Positions 47,146-55,566 of a stretch of 64,000 bases of DNA are shown here, one piece after another. The stretch's first letter is position 1. Each line of letters opens with the position of its first letter. The stretch lies in the NCBI RefSeq assembly GCF_000695625.1, contig NZ_JMQI01000070.1:1-64000 (forward strand), written 5' to 3'. The position numbers and the translations under genes were made by a program. Source of the stretch: Amycolatopsis rifamycinica (GTDB lineage: Bacteria > Actinomycetota > Actinomycetes > Mycobacteriales > Pseudonocardiaceae). The notes beneath the pieces were generated by a model. That model saw nothing but the letters and a program-made list of their open reading frames with translations. It had not been told where the DNA came from and made no database searches.

Positions 47146-47270
47146 ACAGGTACTGACGCACGCCCAGCCTATCGGGTTGAGATGGCGGTGCCACAGATCG
47201 GATGCTGGTACAGAACCGTGACACGGGTAGCGTCGGCGGTGTCCGCACCCGCCCGACCCCGGAGATCCAC

Positions 47271-47549
47271 ATGGCCTGGTTCCTCGTCGAAATCACCTAC
47301 GTCCAGGAGAAGATGCCGGACGTCCGGCCGCGGCACCGCGAGTTCCTGAGCAAGCTGGCCGAGGAGGGCCGGGTCGCGGTCGCCGGGCCGCTCGGTGACG
47401 GCACCGGCGGCGTCACCCTGTACCAGGCCGACGACGAGGCGCACCTCAAGGAGACGATCGACCAGGACCCGTACTTCCTGGAAGGGGTCATCGCCGAGCG
47501 GACCGTCCGCGAATTCAAGCCGGTGATCGGCGCCTGGCTGCCGTCGTAG
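47271..47549 (+). CDS. YciI-like protein
   Basis: A 92-residue dimeric alpha+beta barrel protein of the YciI family: MAWFLVEITYVQ at the start, a His-Asp type active site (RPRHREFLSKLAEEGRVAVAGPL, ~19-41 in segments) and DDEAHLKETIDQDPYFLEGV. Reaction unknown for most members. ATG 47271 preceded by GGAGATCC. Confidence 0.88.
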   Translation: MAWFLVEITYVQEKMPDVRPRHREFLSKLAEEGRVAVAGPLGDGTGGVTLYQADDEAHLKETIDQDPYFLEGVIAERTVREFKPVIGAWLPS

Positions 47550-47557
47550 GCTTCGCG

Positions 47558-47589
47558 CCGGACCTTTCGCCGTGCGGCGAAAGGTCCGG
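47558..47589. terminator. Bidirectional terminator
   Basis: 14-bp perfect stem (47558-47571 with 47576-47589), loop GTGC, between the convergent YciI and monooxygenase genes. Confidence 0.8.
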
Positions 47590-47597
47590 GCCGCCGG

Positions 47598-49067
47598 TCA
47601 CGCCCGGCCGGTCAGCTCGTAGTCGGCCGGGTCGACCTTGCGCGTCTCCAGCCAGTAGCGCCAGGTGAAGCCCGGCCAGATGGTCCGGTTCACGCCCTGC
47701 GCGTCGAGGTACCAGCTCTTGCAGCCGCCCTGCGTCCAGACGCCCTTGACCAGTTTGTCCTGGATCTCCCGCTGGAACTCGTCCTGCACGCCCGGCCGGA
47801 CGTCGAGCGCCGCGGCGCCGCGGGAGTCGGCGAGCTTGATGGCGTCGACGACGTACCGCGACTGCGACTCGATCATGAACACCACGGAGTTGTGGCCGAG
47901 CGCGGTGTTCGGGCCGAGCAGGAAGAACAGGTTCGGGAAACCGGACACGGTGATGCCCTTGTGCGTCCGCATGCCCTCGGTGGCCCACTCCTTGGCGAGG
48001 TTGCGGCCGTCGACGCCGGTGATGTCGAGGTACTCCAGCGCGTCGGTCACCTTGAAGCCGGTGCCGTAGATGATCGCGTCGACCTCGTGCTCCACGCCCG
48101 CGGAGTCGACGATCGAGTGCGCCTTGACCTCCTTCACGCCGTCGGTGACGACGTCGACGTTCGGCCGGGCCAGCGCCGGGTAGTAGTCGTTGGAGATCAG
48201 GACGCGCTTGCAGCCCATCGTGTAGTCCGGCGTGACCTTCCGGCGCAGCGTGGGGTCCTTGATGCCCTTCGCGATGTTCCGCTTCGCGATCAGCTCGCCG
48301 GCCTTCATGATCGCCGGGTGGCCGTTGAAGCCGATGGCCCGCGCCTCGAGCAGCCAGTACAGCGCGTTGCGGTAGGCCCGCTGGGTGCCCGGGACGCGCT
48401 TGAACAGCGTCCGCGCCCACGACGGCATCGCGTGGTCGGGCTTGGGCATGATCCACGGCGGCGTCCGCTGGAAGAGCGTCAGCTCGGCGACGTCGGGGGC
48501 GATCTTCGGGACGAACTGGACGGCGCTGGCGCCGGTGCCGACCACGGCGACCCGCTTGCCGCGCAGGTCGTACTCGTGGTTCCACCGCGCCGAGTGCCAA
48601 GTCTGGCCCCGGAAGTTCGCGATCCCGGGCAGCTCGGGGATCTGCGGGATGTGCAGGCCGCCGACGCCGGAGACGAGGAACTGCGCGACGAACTCGCGGC
48701 CGTCCTTGGTCGTCGCCGTCCAGCGGCGCTCCCGCTCGTCCCAGTGGGCGCCGGTCAGCTCGACGCCGAACCGGATCTTCTCGCGCAGCCGGTACTTGTC
48801 CGCGACACCCTTGAGGTAGTCGAAGATCTCCGGCTGCGGCGAGAACGACCGCGACCAGTCCGGGTTCTGCTCGTACGAGAACGAGTACATGTGCGACTGC
48901 ACGTCGCACGCGCACCCGGGGTAGGAGTTGTCGCGCCAGGTGCCGCCCACCTCGTCGGCCTTCTCCAGGATCACGTAGTCCCGGATGCCGGCCTTTTCGA
49001 GCTGGATCGCCTGGCCGAGCCCGGAGAACCCGGTGCCCACGATCACGACCTTGAACCGCTCGGTCAT
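47598..49067 (-). CDS. Flavin-containing Baeyer-Villiger-type monooxygenase
   Basis: A 489-residue FAD/NADPH enzyme. FAD loop GTGFSGLG (~11-18), the Baeyer-Villiger fingerprint FRGQTWHSARW (~157-167, FxGxxxHxxxW), and NADPH loop GTGASAVQ (~182). Related enzymes insert oxygen next to ketones (cyclohexanone, steroids, EthA-like). No signal peptide. A TTACC-N3-GGTAA operator lies 40 bases upstream, like that of the SDR/PPOX operon nearby, suggesting one pathway. Confidence 0.93.
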   Translation of the reverse strand: MTERFKVVIVGTGFSGLGQAIQLEKAGIRDYVILEKADEVGGTWRDNSYPGCACDVQSHMYSFSYEQNPDWSRSFSPQPEIFDYLKGVADKYRLREKIRFGVELTGAHWDERERRWTATTKDGREFVAQFLVSGVGGLHIPQIPELPGIANFRGQTWHSARWNHEYDLRGKRVAVVGTGASAVQFVPKIAPDVAELTLFQRTPPWIMPKPDHAMPSWARTLFKRVPGTQRAYRNALYWLLEARAIGFNGHPAIMKAGELIAKRNIAKGIKDPTLRRKVTPDYTMGCKRVLISNDYYPALARPNVDVVTDGVKEVKAHSIVDSAGVEHEVDAIIYGTGFKVTDALEYLDITGVDGRNLAKEWATEGMRTHKGITVSGFPNLFFLLGPNTALGHNSVVFMIESQSRYVVDAIKLADSRGAAALDVRPGVQDEFQREIQDKLVKGVWTQGGCKSWYLDAQGVNRTIWPGFTWRYWLETRKVDPADYELTGRA

Positions 49068-49106
49068 CTGTCGGCCTCCGCTGCTTCGGGGATCTGCCCA
49101 GATAAC

Positions 49107-49121
49107 GTTACCTCAGGTAAC
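49107..49121. promoter_or_regulatory. Operator GTTACC-TCA-GGTAAC upstream of the monooxygenase
   Basis: Perfect 6-base arms with 3-base spacer, beginning 40 bases upstream of the monooxygenase start. An overlapping TAACGTTA palindrome (49103-49110) adds symmetry. The core TTACC-N3-GGTAA recurs at the same distance from the SDR gene (50576-50590). Confidence 0.7.
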
Positions 49122-49147
49122 AGTTACTTGGAAGTACTCCCTACCGA

Positions 49148-49621
49148 TCAGTACGTCCCGCCGAGCTTGCCGTGGTCCCAGCTGACGACCTTGGTCGGGC
49201 GGAAGACCAGCCCGACGCGTTTGGCCGCCTGACCAGCGATGAAGGCCTTCAGCTCGGCCGTCGCGGGGTCACCCGGGTTGGCGCCGGAGTAGCGCTGCAT
49301 GAGCGCGGTCCCCATCCGGGTGACCTCCTCGACGTCCTCGACGATCTCGACGCCGGCCTCGAACGAGACGCCGCGGAGCTTTTCGTAGCTGTCGCCGTCC
49401 TCGACGAGCACGGTCGCCTCCGGCAGGCGGCGGAAGTTCTTCGCCTTCTGCGATGTCCCGTACGTCCAAGTCGCGACGCCGTCTTCGTGCGGGAAGTACC
49501 AGAGCGGCGCGAGGTGCGGGCGCCCGTTCGGGCCGATGCTGGCGACGTTGATGACCTTCTGGACGGCGAGGTACTCGCGCACCTCGTCCTCGGTCATCCT
49601 GATCTGGTCGCGACGGGACAT
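49148..49621 (-). CDS. Pyridoxamine 5'-phosphate oxidase-like (PPOX) protein
   Basis: A 157-residue split-barrel protein: MTEDEVREYLAVQKVINVASIGPNGRPHLAPLWY at ~9-42 (segments), GTSQKAKNFRRLPEATVLVEDG, and FRPTKVVSWDHGKLGG at the end, the form of F420- or FMN-dependent PPOX proteins. Starts 2 bases after the SDR stop, so coupled to it. Substrate unknown; a pathway with the SDR and monooxygenase is likely. Confidence 0.87.
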   Translation of the reverse strand: MSRRDQIRMTEDEVREYLAVQKVINVASIGPNGRPHLAPLWYFPHEDGVATWTYGTSQKAKNFRRLPEATVLVEDGDSYEKLRGVSFEAGVEIVEDVEEVTRMGTALMQRYSGANPGDPATAELKAFIAGQAAKRVGLVFRPTKVVSWDHGKLGGTY

Positions 49622-49623
49622 CT

Positions 49624-50535
49624 TCACCCCTTGGTGGCGGCCCGGCCGCCGTGGCCGGTGACCGCCGACTCGAACGCGCCGCGCGCCTCGATGTCGGCCA
49701 GCGCGGCCTTGTCCGCCGAAGGTACCCGGCTGCGGGAGCCGATTTCGACGATCGGCGGCAGGAAGGCGCGGAACAGCTTGAGCCCGCCGACCCAGCGCGG
49801 CACGTGGATGGTCCGGGCGCGCTTGAGGATGCCCGCCTCCAGGTCGTCCAGGGCCACGTCCAGCGGGTACGTCTTGCCGATCAGGCCGGGCATCGACGCG
49901 CGGAGCTTGCCGAACACCGGGTGCGCGTCGGCGCTCTCGACCAGGTCGGTGCGGATCCACGTCGGATGCGCGACGCCGACCTTGACACCCAGGTGCGCGA
50001 CTTCGGCGCGGAGGCTGTTCGAGAAGGCTTCGACGCCGGCCTTCGCGGCGGAGTAGTTGGCCATGCCCGGCGCGTGCGTGATCGCGGCGAGGCTGGAGAT
50101 GGCCAGCAGGTAGCCCTTGCGCTCGATGACGTGGGGAAGCGTCACGCGGAACGTCCGCCAGACGCCGAGCAGGTCGACCTCGATCACCTTCTCGAACGCG
50201 GCGCGGTCGACCGAGCGGACGAAGCCCGCGGTCGCGATGCCGGCGTTCGCGATGACGATGTCGATCCCGCCGAAGTGGTCGACGACGCTCTTCGTCGCGC
50301 TCTCGAGCGCGTCCCAGCTGGTGACGTCGGCTTCCCAGGACTTCGCGTTCGCGCCGATCCGGTCGGCGACCTTCTGCTGCTCCTCGGCTTCGAGGCCGAC
50401 GAGGGCCACCTTGGCGCCGCGCGCGGCCAGCCGCTCGGCGAGCCCGGCGCCGATGCCGCGGGCCGCGCCGGTGATCAGCACGACCTTGCCGTCGACCTTC
50501 TTGGTGCCGCTCAGCAGCGAAAACGGGTTGGCCAC
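49624..50535 (-). CDS. SDR family oxidoreductase
   Basis: A 303-residue SDR: TGAARGIG (~22), NAGI (~98), Ser in AISSLAA (~147), YSAAK (~161). Extended C-terminus (~240-303) with LFRAFLPPIVEIGSRSRVPS. Closest in form to actinobacterial SDRs near steroid or fatty-acid monooxygenases. Forms an operon with the PPOX gene. Confidence 0.9.
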   Translation of the reverse strand: MANPFSLLSGTKKVDGKVVLITGAARGIGAGLAERLAARGAKVALVGLEAEEQQKVADRIGANAKSWEADVTSWDALESATKSVVDHFGGIDIVIANAGIATAGFVRSVDRAAFEKVIEVDLLGVWRTFRVTLPHVIERKGYLLAISSLAAITHAPGMANYSAAKAGVEAFSNSLRAEVAHLGVKVGVAHPTWIRTDLVESADAHPVFGKLRASMPGLIGKTYPLDVALDDLEAGILKRARTIHVPRWVGGLKLFRAFLPPIVEIGSRSRVPSADKAALADIEARGAFESAVTGHGGRAATKG

Positions 50536-50575
50536 GGTGCCCTCCTAGACATCACTTGAGGGCACCGTACCTCAA

Positions 50576-50590
50576 CTTACCCGCGGTAAG
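50576..50590. promoter_or_regulatory. Operator CTTACC-CGC-GGTAAG upstream of the SDR-PPOX operon
   Basis: Perfect 6-base arms and 3-base spacer, 41 bases upstream of the SDR start, directly beside the stop codon of the aldo-keto reductase gene. Same TTACC-N3-GGTAA core and nearly the same spacing as the 49107 site. Confidence 0.7.
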
Positions 50591-51517
50591 CTACCCAAGA
50601 GTAGCGTCACTTTCACGTGAAAGTGACGCTACTTCGTCTGGAGTCAGGTCGAGGGAAACCGAGGCGATCAGGTCGGTGAGCTGCTCCGGGGTGCGGGCGC
50701 TGGCGATCGGGGCGGCGACCGTCGGTTGCTGCCGCAGCCACGCGAGCGACACCGTGGCGACCGAAACGCCGTGCGCCCGCGCGACCTCGTCCAGCGCGGC
50801 GAGCACGCGCTCCCCACCCGCGTCCAAATAGGACACGGCGCGGGCGGCGCGCGGGCTGTCGCCGAGTTCCTCCTTCGTGCGGTACTTGCCGGTGAGGAAG
50901 CCCTTCGCGAGGGCGAAGTACGGCAGCGTCGCGAGGCCTTCACGTGCGACGAGCGGGGCGAGGTCGCGCTCGTAGTCCCGCTCGACGAGGTTGTAGTGCG
51001 GCTGCAGCACGGCGTACCGCGCGAGACCGCCTGTGTCCGAAATGGACAGTGCTTCGGCGAGCCGCTCGGCGCTGTAGTTGGACGCCCCGAGGTAGCGGAC
51101 CTTGCCCGCGCGCACCAGCGCGTCGAACGCCTCGAGGGTCTCTTCGAGCGGGGTCTCCGGGTCGTCGACGTGGGCGTAGTAGAGGTCGATGTGGTCGGTC
51201 CGCAGGCGCCGCAGCGAGTCCTCCGCCGCGGCTCGGACGTTCTTCGCCGACAGGCCCGGCCGGCCCTCCCACATGCCGACCTTGGTGGCGACGACGACGT
51301 CGTCCCGCCGGCCGCGCGCGGCCAGCCAGTTGCCGATGATCGTCTCGGAGCCACCGCCGCCCCCGTAGAGGTCGGCGCTGTCCAGGAAGTTGCCGCCGGC
51401 CGCGGTGTAGGCGTCGAGGACGGCGAAGGACTGCGGCTCGCCGGCCGTCCAGCCGAAGACGTTGCACCCGAGGTTGAGCCCGTAGACGTCGAGGTCGGTG
51501 TTGCCCAGCTTGGTCAT
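50591..51517 (-). CDS. Aldo/keto reductase
   Basis: A 308-residue NADPH-dependent reductase with a TIM barrel. Catalytic Asp and Tyr are in FLDSADLYGGGGSE-type region (~44-57), Lys in VVATKVGM (~74), His in DLYYAHVDD (~112). Substrate open. ATG 51517 chosen since TKLGNTDLDVYGLNLG is the family start. The last ~11 codons run through a 34-bp palindrome of the dispersed family, giving the tail SLSRESDATLG, so its natural C-terminus has probably been replaced. Confidence 0.9.
   Translation of the reverse strand: MTKLGNTDLDVYGLNLGCNVFGWTAGEPQSFAVLDAYTAAGGNFLDSADLYGGGGGSETIIGNWLAARGRRDDVVVATKVGMWEGRPGLSAKNVRAAAEDSLRRLRTDHIDLYYAHVDDPETPLEETLEAFDALVRAGKVRYLGASNYSAERLAEALSISDTGGLARYAVLQPHYNLVERDYERDLAPLVAREGLATLPYFALAKGFLTGKYRTKEELGDSPRAARAVSYLDAGGERVLAALDEVARAHGVSVATVSLAWLRQQPTVAAPIASARTPEQLTDLIASVSLDLTPDEVASLSRESDATLG
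50600..50633. repeat. Dispersed palindrome, copy 4, at the end of the aldo-keto reductase gene
   Basis: Perfect 34-bp palindrome, core CACTTTCACGTGAAAGTG with outer arms AGTAGCGT/ACGCTACT. It encodes the final residues of the reductase and can serve as its terminator hairpin. Confidence 0.92.
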
Positions 51518-51591
51518 GCTTCCGACGTTAATACTTCCCACGATCCGGGAAGCCGGGACGAAAACCACGGCCTCGTGTGTTGGAGTGTTCC

Positions 51592-52413
51592 ATGGCAATC
51601 GAACTCGGCAAGCTCGGTATCTGGCGGCACTACTCGGGCGTCGACGCGCGGTTCGCGGCGGAGGCGGAGAAGCTCGGCTACGGCGCGATCTGGCTGGGGG
51701 CGTCCCCGAGCGGCGACCTGTCCTACGTCGACGACCTCCTCGCGGCGACGGATTCGCTGGTCATCGCGACCGGCATCGTGAACATCTGGCAGGACGAGCC
51801 TGCGGACATCGCCCGCGTGTACGAGCGGATCGCGGGCAAGTACCCGGACCGCTTCCTGCTCGGGGTCGGCGCGGGCCACCCCGAGGCGTCCAAGGAGTAC
51901 AAGAAGCCGTACGCGGCCCTGGTCGACTACCTCGACGGCCTGGACGCGGCGGGGGTCCCGGTGGCCGGCCGCGCCTTGGCGGCGCTCGGCCCCCAGGTCC
52001 TCAAGCTGGCCGGTGACCGGACGGCGGGCGCGCACCCGTACCTGACCACGCCGGAGCACACGCGGAGTGCTCGCGAGGTGCTGGGCGCGGGCAAGCTGCT
52101 GGCCCCGGAGCAGAAGGTGGTCCTCGGCACCGACGCCGCCGAGGCCCGCGCGATCGGCCGCAAGACCGTGAAGTTCTACCTCGGGCTATCGAACTACGTC
52201 GCCAACCTGCGGAAACTCGGCTTCACGGACGAGGACCTCGAAGGCGAGGGCAGCGACCGCCTGATCGACGCGCTGGCCCTGCACGGCGACGCGGAGACGA
52301 TCGCGAGGGGCGTCCGCGCGCACTGGGAGGCGGGCGCCGACCACGTCAACATCCAGGTGCTGAACGAGGACCCGTGGCCCGCCTACCGGGCGCTGGCTGC
52401 CGAACTGCTGTGA
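51592..52413 (+). CDS. LLM class F420-dependent oxidoreductase
   Basis: A 273-residue luciferase-like monooxygenase-fold protein: MAIELGKLGIWRHYSGVDAR, GYGAIWLGASP (~29), ATGIVNIWQDEP (~59) and LLGVGAGHPEA (~89), the pattern of actinobacterial F420-dependent enzymes. Substrate unknown. ATG 51592 has TTGGAG upstream. Divergent from the aldo-keto reductase gene. Confidence 0.87.
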   Translation: MAIELGKLGIWRHYSGVDARFAAEAEKLGYGAIWLGASPSGDLSYVDDLLAATDSLVIATGIVNIWQDEPADIARVYERIAGKYPDRFLLGVGAGHPEASKEYKKPYAALVDYLDGLDAAGVPVAGRALAALGPQVLKLAGDRTAGAHPYLTTPEHTRSAREVLGAGKLLAPEQKVVLGTDAAEARAIGRKTVKFYLGLSNYVANLRKLGFTDEDLEGEGSDRLIDALALHGDAETIARGVRAHWEAGADHVNIQVLNEDPWPAYRALAAELL

Positions 52414-52566
52414 TCCCCGTCCGGCTGCCGGTTCACCCGGCGGCCGGACCCCTCCTTCTGAACCGATTCCACGTGCGGGAAAGTTTCTGCGCGGGGACCG
52501 GTGTGCGGCGGCGGCGGACCTCGTACGATGCGGTCGGGACCCACCCTGTGCCAAGGAGGAGTAACG

Positions 52567-53598
52567 ATGCCCATCGCCACCCCCGAGGTCTACGCGGAGA
52601 TGCTCGACCGGGCCAAGGCGAACGAGTTCGCCTACCCGGCCATCAACGTGACCTCGTCCGAAACCGTGAACGCCGCCATCCGCGGCTTCGCCGAGGCGGA
52701 GAGCGACGGCATCATCCAGTTCTCCACCGGTGGTGCGGAGTTCGCGTCCGGCCAGAAGGTCAAGGACATGGTGACCGGCGCGACCGCGCTGGCGGAGTTC
52801 GCCAATGTTGTTGCCGCAAAATACGACGTGAACGTCGCGCTGCACACCGACCACTGCCCGAAGGACAAGCTGGACGGCTTCGTCCGCCCGCTGATCGAGA
52901 TCTCGGCCGAGCGCGTGAAGAACGGCCAGAACCCGCTGTTCCAGTCCCACATGTGGGACGGCTCGGCGATCGACCTCGACGAGAACCTCGAGATCGCCGC
53001 GGAACTGCTCGCCAAGACGGCGGCCGCGAAGATCATCCTCGAGGTCGAGATCGGCGTCGTCGGCGGCGAGGAAGACGGCGTCGAGGCGGAGATCAACGAG
53101 AAGCTGTACACGGCCGAAGGCGACTTCCTGAAGACGATCGACGCGCTGGGAGCGGGCGAAAAGGGCCGCTACCTGCTGGCGGCGACGTTCGGCAACGTCC
53201 ACGGCGTGTACAAGCCGGGCAACGTGAAGCTCCGCCCGGACGTCCTGAAGGGCGGCCAGGAAGCGGCGGCGAAGAAGCTCGGCCTGGACGCGGGTTCGAA
53301 GCCGTTCGAGCTGGTCTTCCACGGCGGCTCGGGCTCCCTCCCGGAGGAGATCCGCGAGGCGGTGTCGTACGGCGTGGTGAAGATGAACGTCGACACGGAC
53401 ACGCAGTACGCGTTCACCCGCCCGATCGTCGACCACTTCTTCAAGAACTACGACGGAGTCCTGAAGATCGACGGCGAGGTCGGCAACAAGAAGGTCTACG
53501 ACCCCCGCTCGTACCTGAAGGCGGCGGAGGCCGGCATGGCTCAGCGCGTGGTCGAGGCTTGCGAGGCCCTCGGCTCGGCGGGGACGAAGCTCAAGTAA
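52567..53598 (+). CDS. fba: Fructose-bisphosphate aldolase, class II
   Basis: A 343-residue zinc aldolase of glycolysis/gluconeogenesis that splits fructose-1,6-bisphosphate. Zinc and substrate motifs: NVALHTDHCPKDKLDGF (~91-107), EVEIGVVGGEEDGV (~158), FGNVHGVYKPG and FHGGSGSLPEE (~255). ATG 52567 behind AAGGAGGAG; an upstream ATG lacks conservation. A 40-bp palindrome follows as terminator. Confidence 0.97.
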   Translation: MPIATPEVYAEMLDRAKANEFAYPAINVTSSETVNAAIRGFAEAESDGIIQFSTGGAEFASGQKVKDMVTGATALAEFANVVAAKYDVNVALHTDHCPKDKLDGFVRPLIEISAERVKNGQNPLFQSHMWDGSAIDLDENLEIAAELLAKTAAAKIILEVEIGVVGGEEDGVEAEINEKLYTAEGDFLKTIDALGAGEKGRYLLAATFGNVHGVYKPGNVKLRPDVLKGGQEAAAKKLGLDAGSKPFELVFHGGSGSLPEEIREAVSYGVVKMNVDTDTQYAFTRPIVDHFFKNYDGVLKIDGEVGNKKVYDPRSYLKAAEAGMAQRVVEACEALGSAGTKLK

Positions 53599-53606
53599 GT
53601 CACGCT

Positions 53607-53646
53607 CGAAGGGGCGGCACTTTCACGTGAAAGTGCCGCCCCTTCG
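53607..53646. repeat. Dispersed palindrome, copy 5, serving as fba terminator
   Basis: Perfect 40-bp palindrome: core CACTTTCACGTGAAAGTG extended by CGAAGGGGCGG/CCGCCCCTTCG. It lies between the convergent fba and 53653 genes, 8 bases past the fba stop, and would form a very stable bidirectional terminator hairpin. Confidence 0.93.
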
Positions 53647-53652
53647 TCGTGT

Positions 53653-53991
53653 TCAGCTCGACGGATCGTGGAGCCAGGCGATTTCGCCGGTCTCGGGCAG
53701 CCGCCCGAGGGCCAGAGTTTCGGCCTCGATCCGGCGGAGGTGCTCGTCCTTCTCGCCGGGCCAAGGCCGGAAGCCCGGCTCCTGCTCGACGAGGTCGCCG
53801 GGCACCGCCCCACGATCGTGCAGATCACCGAGCACGGCCAGCATCGCCGAGGTCAGCTGCTCGAGCGTCGCACCCTGGCCCGCCATTGCGCCGGCCACCG
53901 CGCCCACCGGGGACAGACCGCCCCAGTCTTCGCGCGCGTAGTCCAGCAGGTAGTCGAGGTCGTCCTGGTAAGAGCTGTCCGCCCCACCCAT
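53653..53991 (-). CDS. Acidic protein of unknown function, possible immunity protein
   Basis: A 112-residue acidic protein beginning MGGADSSYQDDLDYLLDYA with no recognised family. It is the last gene of the T7SS toxin operon and its start overlaps the toxin stop (TGATG). Small acidic proteins in this place are often toxin immunity proteins; that role is inference only. Confidence 0.6.
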   Translation of the reverse strand: MGGADSSYQDDLDYLLDYAREDWGGLSPVGAVAGAMAGQGATLEQLTSAMLAVLGDLHDRGAVPGDLVEQEPGFRPWPGEKDEHLRRIEAETLALGRLPETGEIAWLHDPSS

Positions 53992-55198
53992 CACTGGCCT
54001 CCGTCTTTGACATGGAAGCGCTTGACCGTGTCCAGGCCGTCCACCTTGTTGATGTCGATCGTGGGGCCTCCGGACTTGCTGAAGGTTCGATAAGTCACTG
54101 TGGATGGCGGGTCCCCACCGATTTGCCAGGTTTCGACCTTACCCTTGGGGGTGTCGATCACCTGGTCCGGTTCGCCCAGCTTCGAGCGGACGTTGTCGAC
54201 CAAACCGTCGAGGTCCTGCCGGGACCATCCTCACGCCCTTGCTGTCCTCGACACCGGGGATGTTCCCGTCCTTGCCGGAAACGGCTTCCTGGACCGCCTT
54301 CGCGCGATCGGCGGGCGCCTTGGGGTGTCCCTCGTCCGGTACGTGGTCGCCGCCGGCGTGCTTGCCTTTGCTCAGCAAGCCCTTGGCGACCTTGCCCGCG
54401 CCGAAGAGCAGCAAGCCGCCGGTGATCTTGCCGAGCGCTCGGTCACCGTGTCCGTTGGCCCAGTCGTCCCAGGCGACTATCTCCTTGAAGGTTTCCACCG
54501 GATGAGTGATGTTGTGCGCCATCGACCACCGTTTCCGCAGGATCGGTGATCGCCGTCCACAGCGCTTCACCGGCTCCTGAGATCGTGTCCCAGATACCGC
54601 CGAAGAAGTTGGCGTCCGCCTGCTTCCGGGAGTCTTGCGGCGCGAGTGCGGCTTCACCGCGCAGAGCGTTCTCACAACGGTCGCCCTCGGCGACCAGCTG
54701 TTGCCGCGCCCGGTTCAGGATGTCGCGCGCCGCCTGTCTCTGGGCCTCACCGGTGTCGGTGAACGGTGGCGGTGGCACGACGGCCGGGTCACCTCGCTCG
54801 GCGTTCGCCCGCGTCTGCGCCTGTGCGGTGGACACCGCGCGGTCGTGTGCGATCTTGGCCTGTTGTGTCGCCGCCTCACCCTCCTCCCATTTGGCGATCG
54901 CTTCGGACGCCTGGCCCTGAGCCCACGACAGCGTGTTCGCGTAAGCGGTCAGCGCCTGCGCCGCGTTGTCCAGTGAGTCACTTGCCTCGAGCCAGCGAGG
55001 GACCTCGGTTTGATGATCCTCGTGGAACTTGTCCGACGCCGGACCTCGCCAAGCCCCGGTGTCGATCTTCTTCAGGGCCTCGCCGACCGCCGCGGCCGAT
55101 TTCGCCCGGGCTTCCAGTACCCGCGCGTTCTCGAAAACGGCGGGCGGGTCGCCGGGGACCAACGCCTTCGGATCGGCTGTCTGGCCGAGTTCCGGCAT
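53991..55198 (-). pseudogene. Frameshifted WXG-domain T7SS toxin-like gene
   Basis: Three consecutive frames join into one protein. Segment 1 (from ATG 55198) has a WXG100-like helical hairpin with the GAWRGPASDKF motif and long coiled coil, ending ...WTAITDPAE. Near 54521-54530 coding shifts frame to MAHNITHPVETFKEIVAWDD, and near 54229-54233 shifts again to WSRQDLDGLVDNVRSKLGEP, ending at 53991. A single base removed at each junction would restore a continuous ~400-residue product. The last ~80 residues would be the toxin or effector domain; family not recognised. A sequencing error is possible. Start overlaps the EspC-like stop. Confidence 0.65.
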
Positions 55199-55539
55199 CA
55201 GATCGCGCCGATGGCCGGCTCGTCCGGTGTGACCGCAGCCAAGCCGGGGTCGGACTTCAGGGCGCTCGTGTTGCCTTGTTCGACTGCGTGATAGGCCGAG
55301 GCCGCCTTGCCCAGCAGCTCGCCGAGGTCTCTTGCGCGGTCGGCCAACGCGTCCAACCCGACACTCCACCGGCCGCACAGCTCGGCGAGCGCGTCATGCA
55401 CGCCGTTGTGGCCGTACAGCCCGGGTTCGCCGCACAGGTCCCGGAGCTCGAAGCTGTCTTGGTCGTGCACGACGTCGCCCATGCTCTTCGATGCGCTCGC
55501 CAACACGTCGACATCGACGTGAAACCCCGGACCGTCCAC
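55198..55539 (-). CDS. EspC-like/WXG100-type T7SS-associated protein
   Basis: A 113-residue helical protein: GFHVDVDVLASASKSMGDVV at the start and ELCGRWSVGLDALADRARDLGELLGKAASAYHAVEQ (in segments) in the second half, the layout of ESX-associated EspC-type small partners. Such proteins co-secrete with large toxins. GTG start; stop overlaps the toxin ATG (ATGA). Confidence 0.75.
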   Translation of the reverse strand: MDGPGFHVDVDVLASASKSMGDVVHDQDSFELRDLCGEPGLYGHNGVHDALAELCGRWSVGLDALADRARDLGELLGKAASAYHAVEQGNTSALKSDPGLAAVTPDEPAIGAI

Positions 55540-55566
55540 TCTTGTCCGCCCTCTCGATCGCTGGGT

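Noticed and set aside
54139..54675. Separate genes in the second and third frames of the toxin locus
   Set aside because: Starts lie inside the preceding frame without ribosome binding sites, and protein similarity flows across the junctions, so a frameshifted single gene fits better.
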